Of a stretch of DNA of 64,000 nt, positions 47,665 through 59,639 are shown one piece after another. Under the pieces are notes generated by a model. The model saw only the letters and a list, made by a program, of their open reading frames with translations. It searched no databases and was not told where the DNA came from. Position 1 is the first letter of the stretch; every line of letters starts with the position of its first letter. Location of the stretch: contig QJNS01000084.1 of the NCBI GenBank assembly GCA_004154925.1, forward strand, positions 186,001 through 250,000. Reading direction: 5' to 3'. The position numbers and the translations under genes were made by a program. The DNA comes from Monosporascus cannonballus. Lineage: Eukaryota; Ascomycota; Sordariomycetes; Xylariales.

Positions 47665-48841
47665 TTTAATAACGGATTACTTTTTTATATTAATAATTTT
47701 GCTTCGCTTTTTTTGGTTTTTTCTGGATTATCCTTTAAATATATGTTTTCAGTTATTTTAATGTGGTTTTTTAAATGCCTTATATTACGTTATTTTATAT
47801 CCTATTTTGTTACAATTAAAACATTTAATCTGGCTTTAATTCTTTTTGTAAATAGCTCCTAGTTTTATAGGCCCTGGTTTCGTATCGTAAAAAGTGTTAC
47901 TACGTTAAAAAACGTTAATATTAACTGTGTATCGAGGTTTGTTGTTATTTTTTCCATTAATACCTTTAATACGCTATGCATATTATCGGTCGTCGATCTT
48001 AATTATTATAACGATATCATTCGATAAATATTTAGGGCGATTAAATTTAAAAAGGTTTTTTTATATTTCTTTTTTCGGCCGTTAAAGAATTTAGATATTA
48101 ATACTTTTTATCCTTAATTTAGCTTAGCGGCTAATTAAATTAATATATTACCGTAATTAGATATTATCTTTTTCTGTCGTAATTACTAAATTTGTATTTC
48201 GGCTTTTATATTTTCGTTTATTATTCCGAAAGTTTTCGTTAATATTTGCTTAAATTATTTATAATTATTATAAATTCGTATTATTTTCGGATTTCGATTT
48301 TCGATTAACAGGGTAATATATTCCTTTATAACGAGCTCGAATTAAATAACTACGTTTCTGGTAAATCGTCAGAATTCAAATTTAATTCGTAGAGTAAATG
48401 TAATTAGACGAATAAGAAAATACCAGAAATATATTCGGTATTAAGTTAAAAATAGTTATAATTTAATCGAGGTTCTATTAAAAAATTCTGGTTTGAAAGG
48501 TTTAAGGACCCTTTTTAATTCTTTGATAATATTCAGCTAAATAACTTAGTTTGTTCGAAAAGGCTTCCCGGTTTTAAGAGCTTTTTTTTCTCTTAAATTT
48601 CTTATAAGCAGCTTAAAAAGACGTCGTAAAACCGTTATTATTTTTCTTTAGCTAAATAATGCGTTTATTTATAATATCTAGACGTCGAAAAACTTTTTCG
48701 CAAAAAAAGAAATTCGAATTTTATTTTAATTTTTTAATTATTAAGGGCCTGGTAAATAGGTTGTTCGGGTTATTTGCTAATAAATATAATATCGGCAATA
48801 TTACTTAGAATTTAATAATATTATTAAAAACGTTTACAATA
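47665..48841 (-). pseudogene. Chromovirus R, gag region and leader
   Basis: Minus-strand gag remnant collinear with F (about 58130-59100), E (880-2058) and D (27120-28660), with the leader abutting the LTR at 48842. The upstream boundary is abrupt and no pol follows. R could be the 5' end of the same insertion as N with about 3.7 kb of pol lost, but the flanks (TTTTA and TATAA) do not match, so they are kept apart. Confidence 0.7.
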
Positions 48842-49189
48842 TATAACGGATTAATAATTTAATTAATTTTTAAATCTTAATTATATATATTTATATTAAT
48901 ATAAATGTTATAAGAAATTAAATAATAAATATAATAATATATTATATTTTATAATATTAAAAATACTTTAAATAACGAATTCAAATTCTAAATTAACATT
49001 ATTTAAATTATAAAAATAATAAATATATATTTTTTTATTTTAATTTAAAATGCTTAAACAGTTTAAACCCTTAAGCCCGTTAAGCCTTTTGAACCTTTTC
49101 GGCGGTTTAAGGGGCTTAAGGTGTTTGGCATTTTGAAACCTTTGAGCTAATTACGTAACATCTTGGCATTGGTTTGCCTTATTAAAATC

Positions 49190-49312
49190 AGGCCCTATTT
49201 TGAAGGTTGTAGCTGCGCCGTAGGCGCAGCTGTGGCTAAATAGCTTTTAATACCAGGCTAACCTAATTTGGAAAATCCCATAAAAAATAACAAATCGTTC
49301 AAAATAAGGCCT
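49190..49312. mobile_element. 123-bp MITE-like unit inside Q
   Basis: It is bounded by a 15-bp inverted repeat: AGGCCCTATTTTGAA at 49190 and TTCAAAATAAGGCCT ending at 49312, one mismatch. Next to the left repeat is a 9-bp perfect hairpin, AGCTGCGCC and GGCGCAGCT, at 49211-49231. No clean target duplication is seen. It may be a separate MITE or a subterminal domain of Q. Confidence 0.6.
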
Positions 49313-49682
49313 AATAATAAGTTGTGATTTTTTAGCTCCGTTCGGTACGTTCTTATATAAAGTTTTTAAAATTTATTTTAAAAACTTATAAATATAATAA
49401 TAATAAAAAATATTTAGAAAATAATAAAAATTAATTTTATATAAAATTATAAAAACGTTTTTAAACCATAAATATAATTTTTAAATCGGGGTTAAATTAA
49501 TAAAGATATTAAAAAGAAATAAAGATTTTAGATTAATACATACTTTTTAACCGGAACGCCCGTACGGCCGCGATAACGCGATTATCGTATATAATATTTT
49601 GTTATAGGCTTTTTAAGGGTAATTCAATATGGGAAAAGCCCGTTTGGTTATGCTTTTGTCCGTATGGGTTATGGTTGTTACG

Positions 49683-50370
49683 TTATAGCCATAAGGGCGT
49701 TCCGGATTTAATTGCTCTTAACCTTTTTATGGTTACGACGTAATAACCATAATCCGTACGGGTAAAAAAATTGTTAAACGGGTTTTTCCCATATTAAATA
49801 TATTAGGGAAACCCGGCACATAATAATACGACCGGTAATTATGCTATCGCAACTATAAAGGTACTACGGTTACTTATTTCCAGATTTAAACTTAACCGTA
49901 TCGGCCATAATTTTAACCTATAAAAATTAAAAAAAATTCCTATATATATAATAACTTATATTCGATAAATTTATTAAGTATTAAATTTATCGGATTTAAA
50001 TTAATTATATTATAACCATAAAGATATTCCGGATTTGGTTACCCATAACCTTTTTATGGCTGCAACGTAATAACGATAATTCGTACGGGAAAATGCATAA
50101 CTGGACGGACTTTTCCTATATTGGATACCTTTAGAAAGCCCATAGCAAAATGCTGCATACGATAATTATGTTATTACAGCCATAAGGGCGTTCCGGACTT
50201 GGCTACCCCCAACCTTCTTATAGCTACGACGCAACAACGACAGCCCGTACGGGCAAAAACATAGCTGGACGGGCTTTCCCATGTTAAATTACCCTTGGAC
50301 GGCCCATACCAAAATAATGTACGCGGTATTTACGCTGTCGTAACCATAAAAACGTTACGGTCGGTAAATT
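49683..50370. repeat. ~163-bp periodic repeats with internal dyads
   Basis: A motif ATAGCCATAAGGGCGTTCCG followed ~30 bp later by TATGGYTRC-ACG-AA-AAC and CCGTACGGG recurs at about 49683, 50010, 50173 and in diverged or partial form at about 49846 and 50337, a constant spacing of 162-165 bp. Left of 49683 the same sequence appears inverted (about 49560-49682), so 49560-49870 can fold into a long imperfect hairpin. Confidence 0.7.
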
Positions 50371-50766
50371 TCCAAAATTTTAACTTAATTATATTGGCCC
50401 TAATCTTTATCGAAAAAATTTGAAAAGATTCCTATACGCGTAAAAGCTTTTATTTAACGTATATTAAAAAAATAAAAATTATTCGATTTAAATTGGTTAC
50501 AAAAATTAAAAAAATCAGTTATTTTATAAAAAAAAGTACAAACGAAAACGTTTTTATGTAATTCCAATTTAGGCCTTGTTAGCTCGTTACGGGGATACGT
50601 TATTTGATTAGTTAATTTTAGCGCCTTAGCGTAATACATAAAAATATATTCAAAATAGAAACAAGCCAGCAGAGGTCTAAGCCAGCTGAGGTAAGCATTA
50701 GTCGAGGTTTGTCTTTTTCGTAGGCCCGACCGTCCGCAAGGAAGCCAAGACCGTTAGATCATAATA

Positions 50767-52768
50767 TATAACGTATTTCGCAGATTTGATTGCGTATATT
50801 TGCCGACAATTCCCCGTTGTATTATGTTATAAGTAATTACTATAATAATTAATACGTATTATATTGTAAAATTAATTATACTCCACTTTACTTTTTATTA
50901 TTATCCATTTTTTAACTTTATTTTATTTATTTATTTTTTCTTTTTGCGCCCATATTTCTATTTTTTCTAAGTGCGCGTTTCGTCTAGTTTTTATTTTTTT
51001 TATTTTTTTGTATTTTTATTTCGCCTTTTTCGTTTATTTTGCGTATAATTTCTGTTTGCTATGGTTTTTTTATAAGAAGTTTTAAAAGAAATGGTGTTTT
51101 GATATTAATAACAATTAAGATTTCCTTTAGCGCTATTTTTCGATATCGACGAGAAGATAAATATTAATTATATTACGGATAGCACTAAACCGCATTATAT
51201 TTACGTTATATAACGTTATTTCGATTATCGTACGGTTTGAGTTTAAATTCCGGGCGCCTTAAATTATATCGTAACCAGTTATTATTATTAAACGTTTTGT
51301 ATAATAAACAATTTTTTAATATTATTATTATCGTTATTTGATTTTCGTTTAAATTTCGATCGTTTTTAAAGGTGTTACCTAAACGGTTTTTCAATTTGGT
51401 ATCGATAATTAGGAGTTAATCGATAAGCTCGAAAAGGTTCGTATTGCGGTTATCTAGTACGAACGTTTTGACGTAATTGCGATTAGTCGTTAATTCGATA
51501 TCTTTTGCGAGACCGAATTCGTCCTTGATATAATTATTATTAAGGAATATCGTTTTTTTAATAAATTAAACGTTAATTTTTAATTATCCGTTATAGTTAC
51601 GGAGGTCTCATTTTAACGTTATTTTATAGGTTTGTAAATTTAGATTTTTTTATTAGTATTACGATTTTTTTCTTATTATTCCGCAATTGATTTCTGATTA
51701 GGCGTAATTTTCAGGTATTTTTACAAGTAAGGCGATTTTCCAAAGCCGTTATGCCGTTACGCTTTTTGCTTACGAATATTTTTCGCCCGTTTTCTGACGT
51801 TTCGACGAAACTTTGATATTTATTGATAATTATAATTAAAAAACGGCTTTATCCGGTAAAGCTATTACCAAACCTAAGTATATAAAGCGTTATAAAGACG
51901 GTACCTTGTTTTCGATTAATAATAAATTATATTCCTATTATTTGGGCTTTGTCTTTCGTAAAAAATAAAACGTTTTTAAGTTTTTTTCCGAATCTTACGC
52001 TTAATAAGTTTAATAAGCGTATTTATTTTTTGCTGTCGTATATTTTCCGATTGTTTTCCGGTATTCCTGCGTTAATTTCCTTAATTCATTTATTTAGCGT
52101 TAATTAACGCAAAATTTAACAATTAAACGCGGAATTTTATTTTTCGAAATAACGGTTCGATTTTTTTTACATTACCTTTTAGTTTCCAACCGGTATACGA
52201 TAAGGTAGCTAATCGTTAAAAACTTAAAAATAATTTTGTAATTAAATAATATTTTAACGTTAATATTTTATTTATGCTTAAAACTTTTTTGGTAATTTTT
52301 ATAATTATTAAACAATTAATTTCCGATCAAATTATTATTTTCTTACGGTTTTTGAGTTGTTTTGTTTCCTATATACGCAATTAACCTTTTTTTCGTAGCG
52401 CTATAATATTTTAAGCACGTATTCGAAATGCTTTCGGGGCTTTTACGTATTATATTCGACGGGCGAGCTTTTTATTTAATTAGATATTTGCGCTGCTCTC
52501 GATTATCTTGGTAGCGAACGATATTTTTAATTATTTATTTTTATTATTCCTTTATTAAATTAGATAATATTATCTAAACGTCGCTCGGTTTTCGATTATG
52601 TTACGGTTTTAATAAGGATATTAGAAATATATTATATATTTATTGGTATTTAATAAAAAACATTATTTTATACGTTTAAAAACTTATTTATTCCTTAATT
52701 ATAATCCGAATATAAATAAGTACAAAAGTTTTATTTTTGGATTCAAAGTTTTTAATCAATAAATTTAC
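50767..52768. other. Unclassified AT-rich, RIP-affected sequence
   Basis: About 2 kb between R and F. G+C varies, with CpG-rich, CpA-poor stretches at 51200-52500 typical of RIP, so it was probably once repetitive. Minus-strand translation gives K/R-rich segments, but I recognise no domain. It could be the 3' part of the gypsy element G (F lies between them) or another element. Confidence 0.4.
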
Positions 52769-52773
52769 TTATT

Positions 52774-53146
52774 TGTGACGAGCTATGAGGTTTAACCAAC
52801 TATTAAACCTTAAGTCGACGGGTTTATGTTGGCAGGAGTATCGTGGGAATCTGAGTAATAGATATAGTAACGTGTTACGTTTCGTAATGCCAAGGGTGCT
52901 TTAGGTAACGATGTTGTATTATAAGTTGAAGTTATTTAAATTATGGAAATAATAAGCGTATATATATATATATTTTTTTTAGCTTAATTATTTGTAATTA
53001 CGCCGTTGGTGGTAATTACGATTATTTGGGATTACCTTTAATTATTAATGATTATTGGCTTGGTAATGATTACCGTTACGTAACCCGGGAGGTGACCCGT
53101 ATGCTTTTGATTATTTCTTAAGACCGGAGCCTGTTGGGTTATAACA
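52774..53146 (-). repeat. 3' LTR of chromovirus F
   Basis: A 373-bp LTR, one of the better preserved copies. U3 carries the GTAATTAC/TGGTAATGATTACC dyad series at about 52990-53085. The R-U5 block with GTTACGTTTCGTAATGCC is shared by all LTRs of this superfamily. Confidence 0.92.
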
Positions 53147-53226
53147 CGATTTTCCCCTTCCTTAAATTTTGCCCTTAAGATTTTTTTTTTTCGTTTGGTA
53201 AGTATTCTTTTTTTTTGTTTTTAATT

Positions 53227-53848
53227 ATGTCGTTTCGTATTTCCAAAATTCGTCGTATTCTCCGTTTTTTTATCGTTTATCGTACTGACCTCGTAAAAGC
53301 TTTTGACGAATTTAGTTACGAAATTATGCCTTGTTTTTATTGTTTTTCAAAAAACATAAGGTGTAAAATGATGGAAAACGTTTTAAGGTATAAGGAATAT
53401 GTTTATCGAGGTTAATTTTGTAATAGTACCGGCGTATCTATTTTTTCCTTATAAAATATTCGTTATAAGTATTAACGCTTAAAACGCGAAAAAGCGTTTG
53501 CCGAAAAGCGATTATTAAAGTTTTAACGGCTTTATTTTAAGACTTAACGTAAATATTAGAAAAAAATAAATAAAACTTTTTTTCGTTTTATTCGTTTATA
53601 TAAGTAAAAGGTATTAATTTATTCGAAAAGCGTTATTATGGTATAATATAGGCTTTAATTATTGAACGAACTAAAGGAACAAAAGCGTCGGGAATAAGAA
53701 TAATTGGAGGTTGCCGTTATGGTTGTTACGTTAGCGTATGTTGCGGCCGATTAGCCCGATATCCCGGCTACCGATTGGTCGGCCGTTAATTAGGACGTGT
53801 CCGTTATTATTAGTAAAAGTTTTTTAATAAGTACTAGGCGCCAATAAG
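53227..53848 (+). pseudogene. Opposite-strand accessory ORF of F with Zn2Cys6-like spacing
   Basis: Plus-strand frame, opposite to gag-pol, starting M-S-F-R-I-S-K-I-R-R at 53227 and open to 53415. It contains C-x2-C-x6-C-x8-Y-x2-Y-x6-C: if the two Tyr (TAT) are RIP-altered Cys (TGT), this is exactly the spacing of a fungal Zn2Cys6 binuclear cluster. The final Cys lies just beyond a TAA that could have been CAA. A Lys/Arg-rich, coiled-coil-like part follows, then E-Q-K-R-R-E, E-V-A-V-M-V-V-T, and a tail P-D-I-P-A-T-D-W-S-A-V ending near 53848, next to the pol chromodomain. At least one frameshift separates the two halves. Confidence 0.62.
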
Positions 53849-56800
53849 GTTTTTGGCAGGTTTCCAGATATTTTCGGAGTTTGGATGTTTTTTCCATTTA
53901 ATTAGATATTAAGTAAATTTATTTTGTTTTCGTATATCAAGGATTTTCTTCATTTCGTATATTTATTCGTTTTTCATTTTTATGTCGTTTTATATTATAT
54001 GTATTTTAATTGTATTTGTTATTAACTTTAGTAAAAGTTTTAATTAATAATTATTTTTTAAGATTTTCTTGGCGATTTTGTATAGACCGATATATTTGAA
54101 ATCGAGTTTTTTGTTAGGTCGTTTTGTTTGAATATTTTTTGTGGCGAGGAAAATTATTTTTCCCTTTTCGAAAATTAATTTCTTTAACCTTTTTTGGTTA
54201 TAGTATTTATTTATTTAATTCCGTACGAATTCCAGTTTTATTTTTATTTTTTGGTGTAGCTGTCGTCGCTATTTTAACGTAAGGATTGTTTTGATATTAA
54301 TTAGACTGTTATTACGTATTTTTCTATAAATTTTTGGAATAAAACCAAAATTTGTATTTATAGATATTATCTTAATATTTTTATGATAATTAATATTATA
54401 AGTTATTTATACGATTCGTAACTTTTAAATTTAATTATTTTGTTTATAAGTAATATAATATTGTAAATATATTTTTAAGGTTTAATTCGTTTGTTTTATT
54501 TATTTATCTGTTTAAGATTTAAATGTGCTAAATAATTTATGATTTAAGCTGATTTATGTTATTAGGCCTTATTAAAATTTTGATATAATTGTTAATTTTT
54601 TGTTTGATATAATTTTTATTAGTAATCCGTATATGTTGAAAATATGTTTAAAGAAAATATATGCCAGTTATTCGGCGTTTATATTCTTAAAATATGGTAG
54701 TAAATAAAAGAATTTCGTAAATTGATCGACGATTACGAAAATGCTATCGTAATATATTTCCGTAATTGGATTTTCTGATATAGGAAGTTTAGTAATAAAG
54801 TTAAATATGATTAAATATTATAGTCGCTTTGTAATTGGTAATGGCTGTAATTTTCCGTATAGCTTATGTTATCGAGCATTTATTTTGGCGCAAATATTGC
54901 ATTGCCGTATGATTTTTTATACCGTTAATTTTATTCTAAAAAAAGAATATGTTTATTAAAGTCGTTTTACAGTTTTATGAATTCTTAAATATTTATATAA
55001 TTAATATTCGTATATTTTTCGTATTAAATCCTTTTGATATTTTTCTGGTATTTATATCTTGTTTATTCTTTAGTTTTCTGGGAGCCTATTATTATATTAT
55101 TGGATTTTCTGATATATGTTGCTGGGTATTACTCGAATTATCGCAATTTGTCGTAAGTATAAATATCTTTTTGTAATATTATCAAAAATTATATAGTTAA
55201 TTTTAACCAATTCTTTTTAAAATTTAATTACCTGTTTAAAGTATTTGCTTTGCTATTTTTTGATTTTTTTTTTATGGATAATAACGAAATCGAAGTTCGC
55301 CAATTTTTTTTACATATTTTAATTATTATTTTATAAATTCCCTAGTTGTAATAAATCGGGTAAGATTTTAATAATCCATATAAATCTTAATCTGGTATAA
55401 GTTTCCTTTTAAAAAGTGCCTAAATTCTCGAAATGTCATAATAATAGCCATAAACTTTTTATTTAAAATGTCGTAATTAAATTCGGCTTTTTTTAATTTG
55501 TACAAAAAGAATATAATAGGGTATAATTTGCCTTAATTATTTCGTTATTCGATTATTACGCTTAACACATAATCCGAAATATTGGTTTTTAATTTAACTG
55601 GTCGGTTTGGATTATATATAATTAATATTGGTTTGCTGGTAATCGTATTCTTAATATTTTGAAATATTTTTTCCGTATTTGGCGTTTATTTAAACTTTTT
55701 TTTTCGTAAGGTTCGTTAGGGGTATAGTTATTTTGCTAAAGTTTTAAATAAATGTCTTGTAATAGTTGGCGAATTCAAGGAATATCTGTACCTTTTTGAT
55801 TATTATTAGCGTTTGTTATTTTATAATTACAGTAATTTTCTTAGAGTTTATTCTAATATGTTTTGGGGTAATAATATGTCCTAAATATTCCATTTCTTAT
55901 GTATGGAACTGATTTTTTTTACGTTAATAAGTAACTTTACGTTTTGTAAAGTTTGAAAAACCTTATGAACGTATTTTACGTATGTTTTTTCTGTTTTCGA
56001 AAAGATAAAAATATCGTCAAGATAGCAAACGACGAAAATATCGAGGTATTTTCGTAATATATTGTTTATTATCCGTTAAAAGGTTGCTAATATGTTTGTA
56101 AGTTTTATTAGTATAATTAAATATTTAAATAATCCGTATTTTGTTCTGAAAGTTATTTTTTATTCGTATCTTTTTTTGATTTTAATAAAGTTATATTTAT
56201 TTTTAAGATCGAATATTGTAAATTATTTGATTCCGTAAAATCGGTTTTTTATTTCCGTAATTAAGGGTAATAATATTCGATTCTTAATAGTAATATTATT
56301 TAGTTGTCGATAATTAACTATAGGTCGTAATTTTCCGTTTTTTTTAAGTATGAAAAATGTCGGATATTTTATTAGTAATTTCGAAGGTTAAATTTATTTT
56401 TTTTGTAACCGATTTTCCAGGTATTTTTTGAGAATACGTAATTCGTTTCCGTTAAGATTATAAATGGGGTAAAACTTTGTCGAAAACCTTTATTTAAAAA
56501 TTATTTCGTAATTTTATTTGTTATATTTTGGTAATTTTATATTAAGTTTTTTTTGAAAAGTTATTTATATTTGTAATATTATGGTAATATATTGGTTAAA
56601 TTTTCTAATTTTTGAGGCTATTGTTTTTATTATTTTAAATCGTTATTCAGTTGCTTTAGTTTCGCTTTAATGGTAGTAATAATATATCGTATTTTTCTTT
56701 GATGCTCATTTTTCTTTATATTTTGTTCCTTTAAGTAATAAGGTATTTGTTATATTTTTATGCCTGTATTCGTCGTTATTATCAATTAAATATTAAAATC

Positions 56801-59101
56801 TTAATTTTTTTTATTTATTAATAGGGTATAAAGCGAACCTTATTTAGCTAGTCCCGTTATTAATCAAAATTCCGTATTGGCGTATCTATGGTAATCCTAA
56901 GATTATATCGTAATTTCCGAATGAAACGATATTGAAATTAACCGTTTGGTATTGTCCTTAAATAAAAATCTCGAAATAATTAATTTCGCGTATGATTTTT
57001 TCGTTATCGTAAGCAAATTCCTGATTTTCGACATTTGTTGTTATATAGGGTTTTAACTTATATCTCTATAGCAATTTAAGCTTATTAATCATATTCGGTA
57101 TAATATAATTTCCGCCTAGAGTTTCGTAATTTATTATTGCAATATATTAATACGTTTCAATTCGTATTTCTAAAGTAATAAGATTATTAAAGTTTTTTAT
57201 CGTTACGTTTAAAGCTTTTTTTAGAAGTTCTTTTTAATTTTTCTGAGTTTCGTTATTTTGTAGCTTTTTTATAAATAATTTTTTTTAATTCTTATTTGAA
57301 TTTATTAAACCTTATTTATGTTTTTTCGTTTAACGTATTAAGTTGTTATATTTGTTGTTATTGTTAGCGTATTGTTCCTTTTAGCCATATTAATTATTCT
57401 TAATTCTTTTATAATTCCTTTCCTTATTAAGTAAATTGTTTTTTTATGTTTACGATTATATCCTATTATGCATTATCCTAATTATCGTTTTAAAACTTTT
57501 TATAAATTAACGTATTTTTTTGATAATTTTTTTTAAAGATTTATAATAAATATTAATTAAAAATAAAGGTCCATAATAACTTCCTGATAATATTTTTTAA
57601 TCGTACGCTAGATTAATTCTTTTTTCGTTTGGTAGTTATATTATCCATAATAACAAAAAGGGTTTTTTTACGGGTATTATTTTTTTTTAGGCCAATTTTT
57701 TATTTTAGCTAATTATTAAATATTTTCTGGGGTTATGATTCGAAATTATCGATATTATTGCTTATTATTTTTGTTATTTCCGATACGATTTAAAAAGTTA
57801 AGTCCCTTATAATATATGCGGATAATCTATTTATAAATATGTTATTTTTATTTTTCGTAATCGGGATATTTTCGTCGTCGACAGTATATGGCGTATATTT
57901 TGCTATATCGATCAGGGGTTCCGGGATAAACTTCTTTTGTTTAATTCTGGTATTTGTATAATTATCCCTATAACGTTTCTTATTATATTCGTAATACCTA
58001 TTAAGCTAGTTCTCTAACTTTTCGCATCCCTTATTAAATCTTTTATTATGATAGTCCTTATTGGACCTTTGGCTATAAGCTTGTTATATATTTGGTTTGG
58101 ATTATGTTAATAACTTTGTTATTATTTTTTTAGTTATTTCTGGATTATTCTTCTAGTATAAAGGTCCAGTTATTTTATTATAGTTTTTTAAGCTTTTTGT
58201 ATTTATAAGCCTTATGTCCCATTTTGCCATAATTAAAACATTTAATTTGGCTTTAATTTTATCTGTAGATAATACCGAGTTTCATAGGTTCTAACGCCGT
58301 TTTATAAAAAGTAAAGGGCGCATTTCGTTTTTTCCTCTCGTTAAATCTATATCTCGAACGTAAAGCATATTGTTTTTTCTTTTTTTATCGTTTTTCAAAC
58401 TGTCGATTATCAATTTTAATTACCTTTGCAATATATCGGTCCAGGGTAATTAATCGTTCGATCCGAATAATTTTATTTTTTATATTATTTTTTAACTTTT
58501 TATAAAATATATCGATAAAGATATCGGCTTCGTTATTTTCTTATCCGGCCTTAGCCGTAAAACTTTTAAAAATTACGGCGTATTTAAACGCATATCCTTT
58601 TTATCGAAATTATAAGAATTATTAAGCTGTTAATTAGTTTTTATCCGGATTGCAGAAATTATTGCGTACTTTATTTTCGAAATTGGTATAAAATAAAAAA
58701 AATCTCGTTAATAAAATCCTTCTTATTTAACTTTCTTATATCTAAAAAATTTCTTATAATAAGTTCAAACCAATTAGCCGCATTTTTTATTAAGCATATT
58801 TTTATTGCTAAGATTATATCCGCTAAGTTATTAAGATTTAAAAAGCGAAAATAAATTCGTACTTAAATTAAAAAGGTTTAAGAGTTACCTTTTTATCGTA
58901 AGGTTTTGGCTTTTTGGGCTTTATGCGGACAAAAAAAGTTTGGGCAAATAATATAACCTTAAGTTATCGGACTTTTTTCTTTAACTTTCAAATTCGAGCC
59001 TAAAATTATTAAATAAAGATTTTCTAAATATTAATTAATATTTTAATAATGTTAAATATTATTTAGAGTTTAACGGTATTATTAAATAAAAACTTATAAT
59101 A
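53849..59101 (-). pseudogene. Chromovirus F gag-pol (RIP-degraded)
   Basis: Minus-strand coding part. From right to left: leader (59000-59101), gag with CCHC knuckle C-F-N-Y-G-K-M-G-H-K-A-Y-K-Y at about 58199-58240, protease region, RT with intact Y-L-D-D at 56013-56024 flanked by V-V-C and I-F-I-F-S, RNase H, integrase (about 54700-55300) and chromodomain near 53850-53895. Stops are mainly CAA/CAG-to-TAA/TAG and TGG-to-TAG. It is nonfunctional as it stands. Confidence 0.88.
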
Positions 59102-59472
59102 TATAATAAATTATAAAGTTTAACTAATTATTAAACTTTAAGTTAATAGGTTTATATTAATAAAAGTATTATAAAAATCTAAGCAATAAATATAGTAACG
59201 TATTACGTTTTATAATGCCAAAAGTACTTTAGGTAACGATATTATATTGCAAACTGAAATTATTTAAATTATAGAAATAATAAACGTATATATTTTTCTC
59301 TTTTTTGGCTTAATTATTCGTGATTACGCCGTTGGTGGTAATTACGATCACTTGGGATCACCTTTGATCACTAATAATCACTGGCTTAGCAGTGATCACC
59401 GTCACGTAACCCGGGAGGTGGCCCGTGTACTCCTGACCGTTTCTTGAGACCGGAGCCTGTCGGGTCGTAACA
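59102..59472 (-). repeat. 5' LTR of chromovirus F
   Basis: A 371-bp LTR. The outer half (59310-59472) is less mutated than the left copy, with a perfect TGATCAC...GTGATCA dyad near 59375-59400 and CGGAGCCTGTCGGGTCGTAACA at the end, while its inner half is heavily RIP-altered. Confidence 0.92.
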
Positions 59473-59639
59473 TTATTACCCTAATTTGAATTTTATAAAC
59501 GTATAGTATTAATTATAATTTTTTAAGCTGCCGTTATTTTTTCTTAATATTTATATATTATTTAACAAATAACTGCCATTTTTTCGAGGCGCTTTTTAAT
59601 GTCTTATATTTATTCTTTAAACCTTTATAAAAGATATTC

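Larger units (their letters stand above)
49175..50694. mobile_element. Element Q, 1.5 kb non-autonomous, repeat-rich insertion
   Basis: It is inserted in the R LTR and flanked by a near-repeat GCATTGGTT (49166-49174) and GCATTAGTC (50695-50703), two transitions apart, as expected of a RIP-altered 8-9 bp duplication. That length suggests a hAT- or Mutator-type transposition. It has no coding potential; it holds a small inverted-repeat unit at the left and ~163-bp periodic repeats with dyad symmetry. No long terminal inverted repeat is obvious, though CTATTTTGAA occurs near both ends in inverted orientation. Confidence 0.6.
48842..50766 (-). repeat. 5' LTR of chromovirus R, split by element Q
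   Basis: LTR parts lie at 48842-49174 and 50704-50766 and together match the C LTR, including CGACCGTCCGCAAGGAAGCC near the outer end. The outer flank is TATAA (50767-50771). Element Q fills 49175-50694. Confidence 0.85.
52774..59472 (-). mobile_element. Chromovirus F (Ty3/gypsy), complete, 6.7 kb
   Basis: Uninterrupted element on the minus strand with LTRs of 373 and 371 bp (52774-53146 and 59102-59472) and a perfect duplication TTATT (52769-52773 and 59473-59477). The left end keeps TGTGACG and the right end CGTAACA, so canonical TG...CA termini are seen. It is the least rearranged reference copy for the E0/E/D subtype. Order on the minus strand: gag, protease, RT, RNase H, integrase, chromodomain, then an opposite-strand frame before the 3' LTR. 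Confidence 0.94.

Noticed and set aside
49683..50370. CRISPR array because of regular spacing
   Set aside because: Units are ~163 bp with dyads and no short repeat/unique spacer alternation, in a eukaryotic genome.
50454..50639. 61-codon minus-strand frame in element Q
   Set aside because: No motif, and it lies in the repeat-rich non-coding element.
39949..50766. N and R called as one element with shared target duplication
   Set aside because: Flanking 5-mers TTTTA and TATAA differ at two positions by changes that RIP does not make, and most of pol is absent.
51206..51394. 62-codon minus-strand frame as a gene
   Set aside because: Low-complexity Asn/Ile-rich translation of AT-rich DNA without any motif or neighbour support.
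54949..55176. 75-codon plus-strand hydrophobic frame resembling a membrane protein
   Set aside because: Antisense to the integrase of F; hydrophobicity comes from T-rich sequence.
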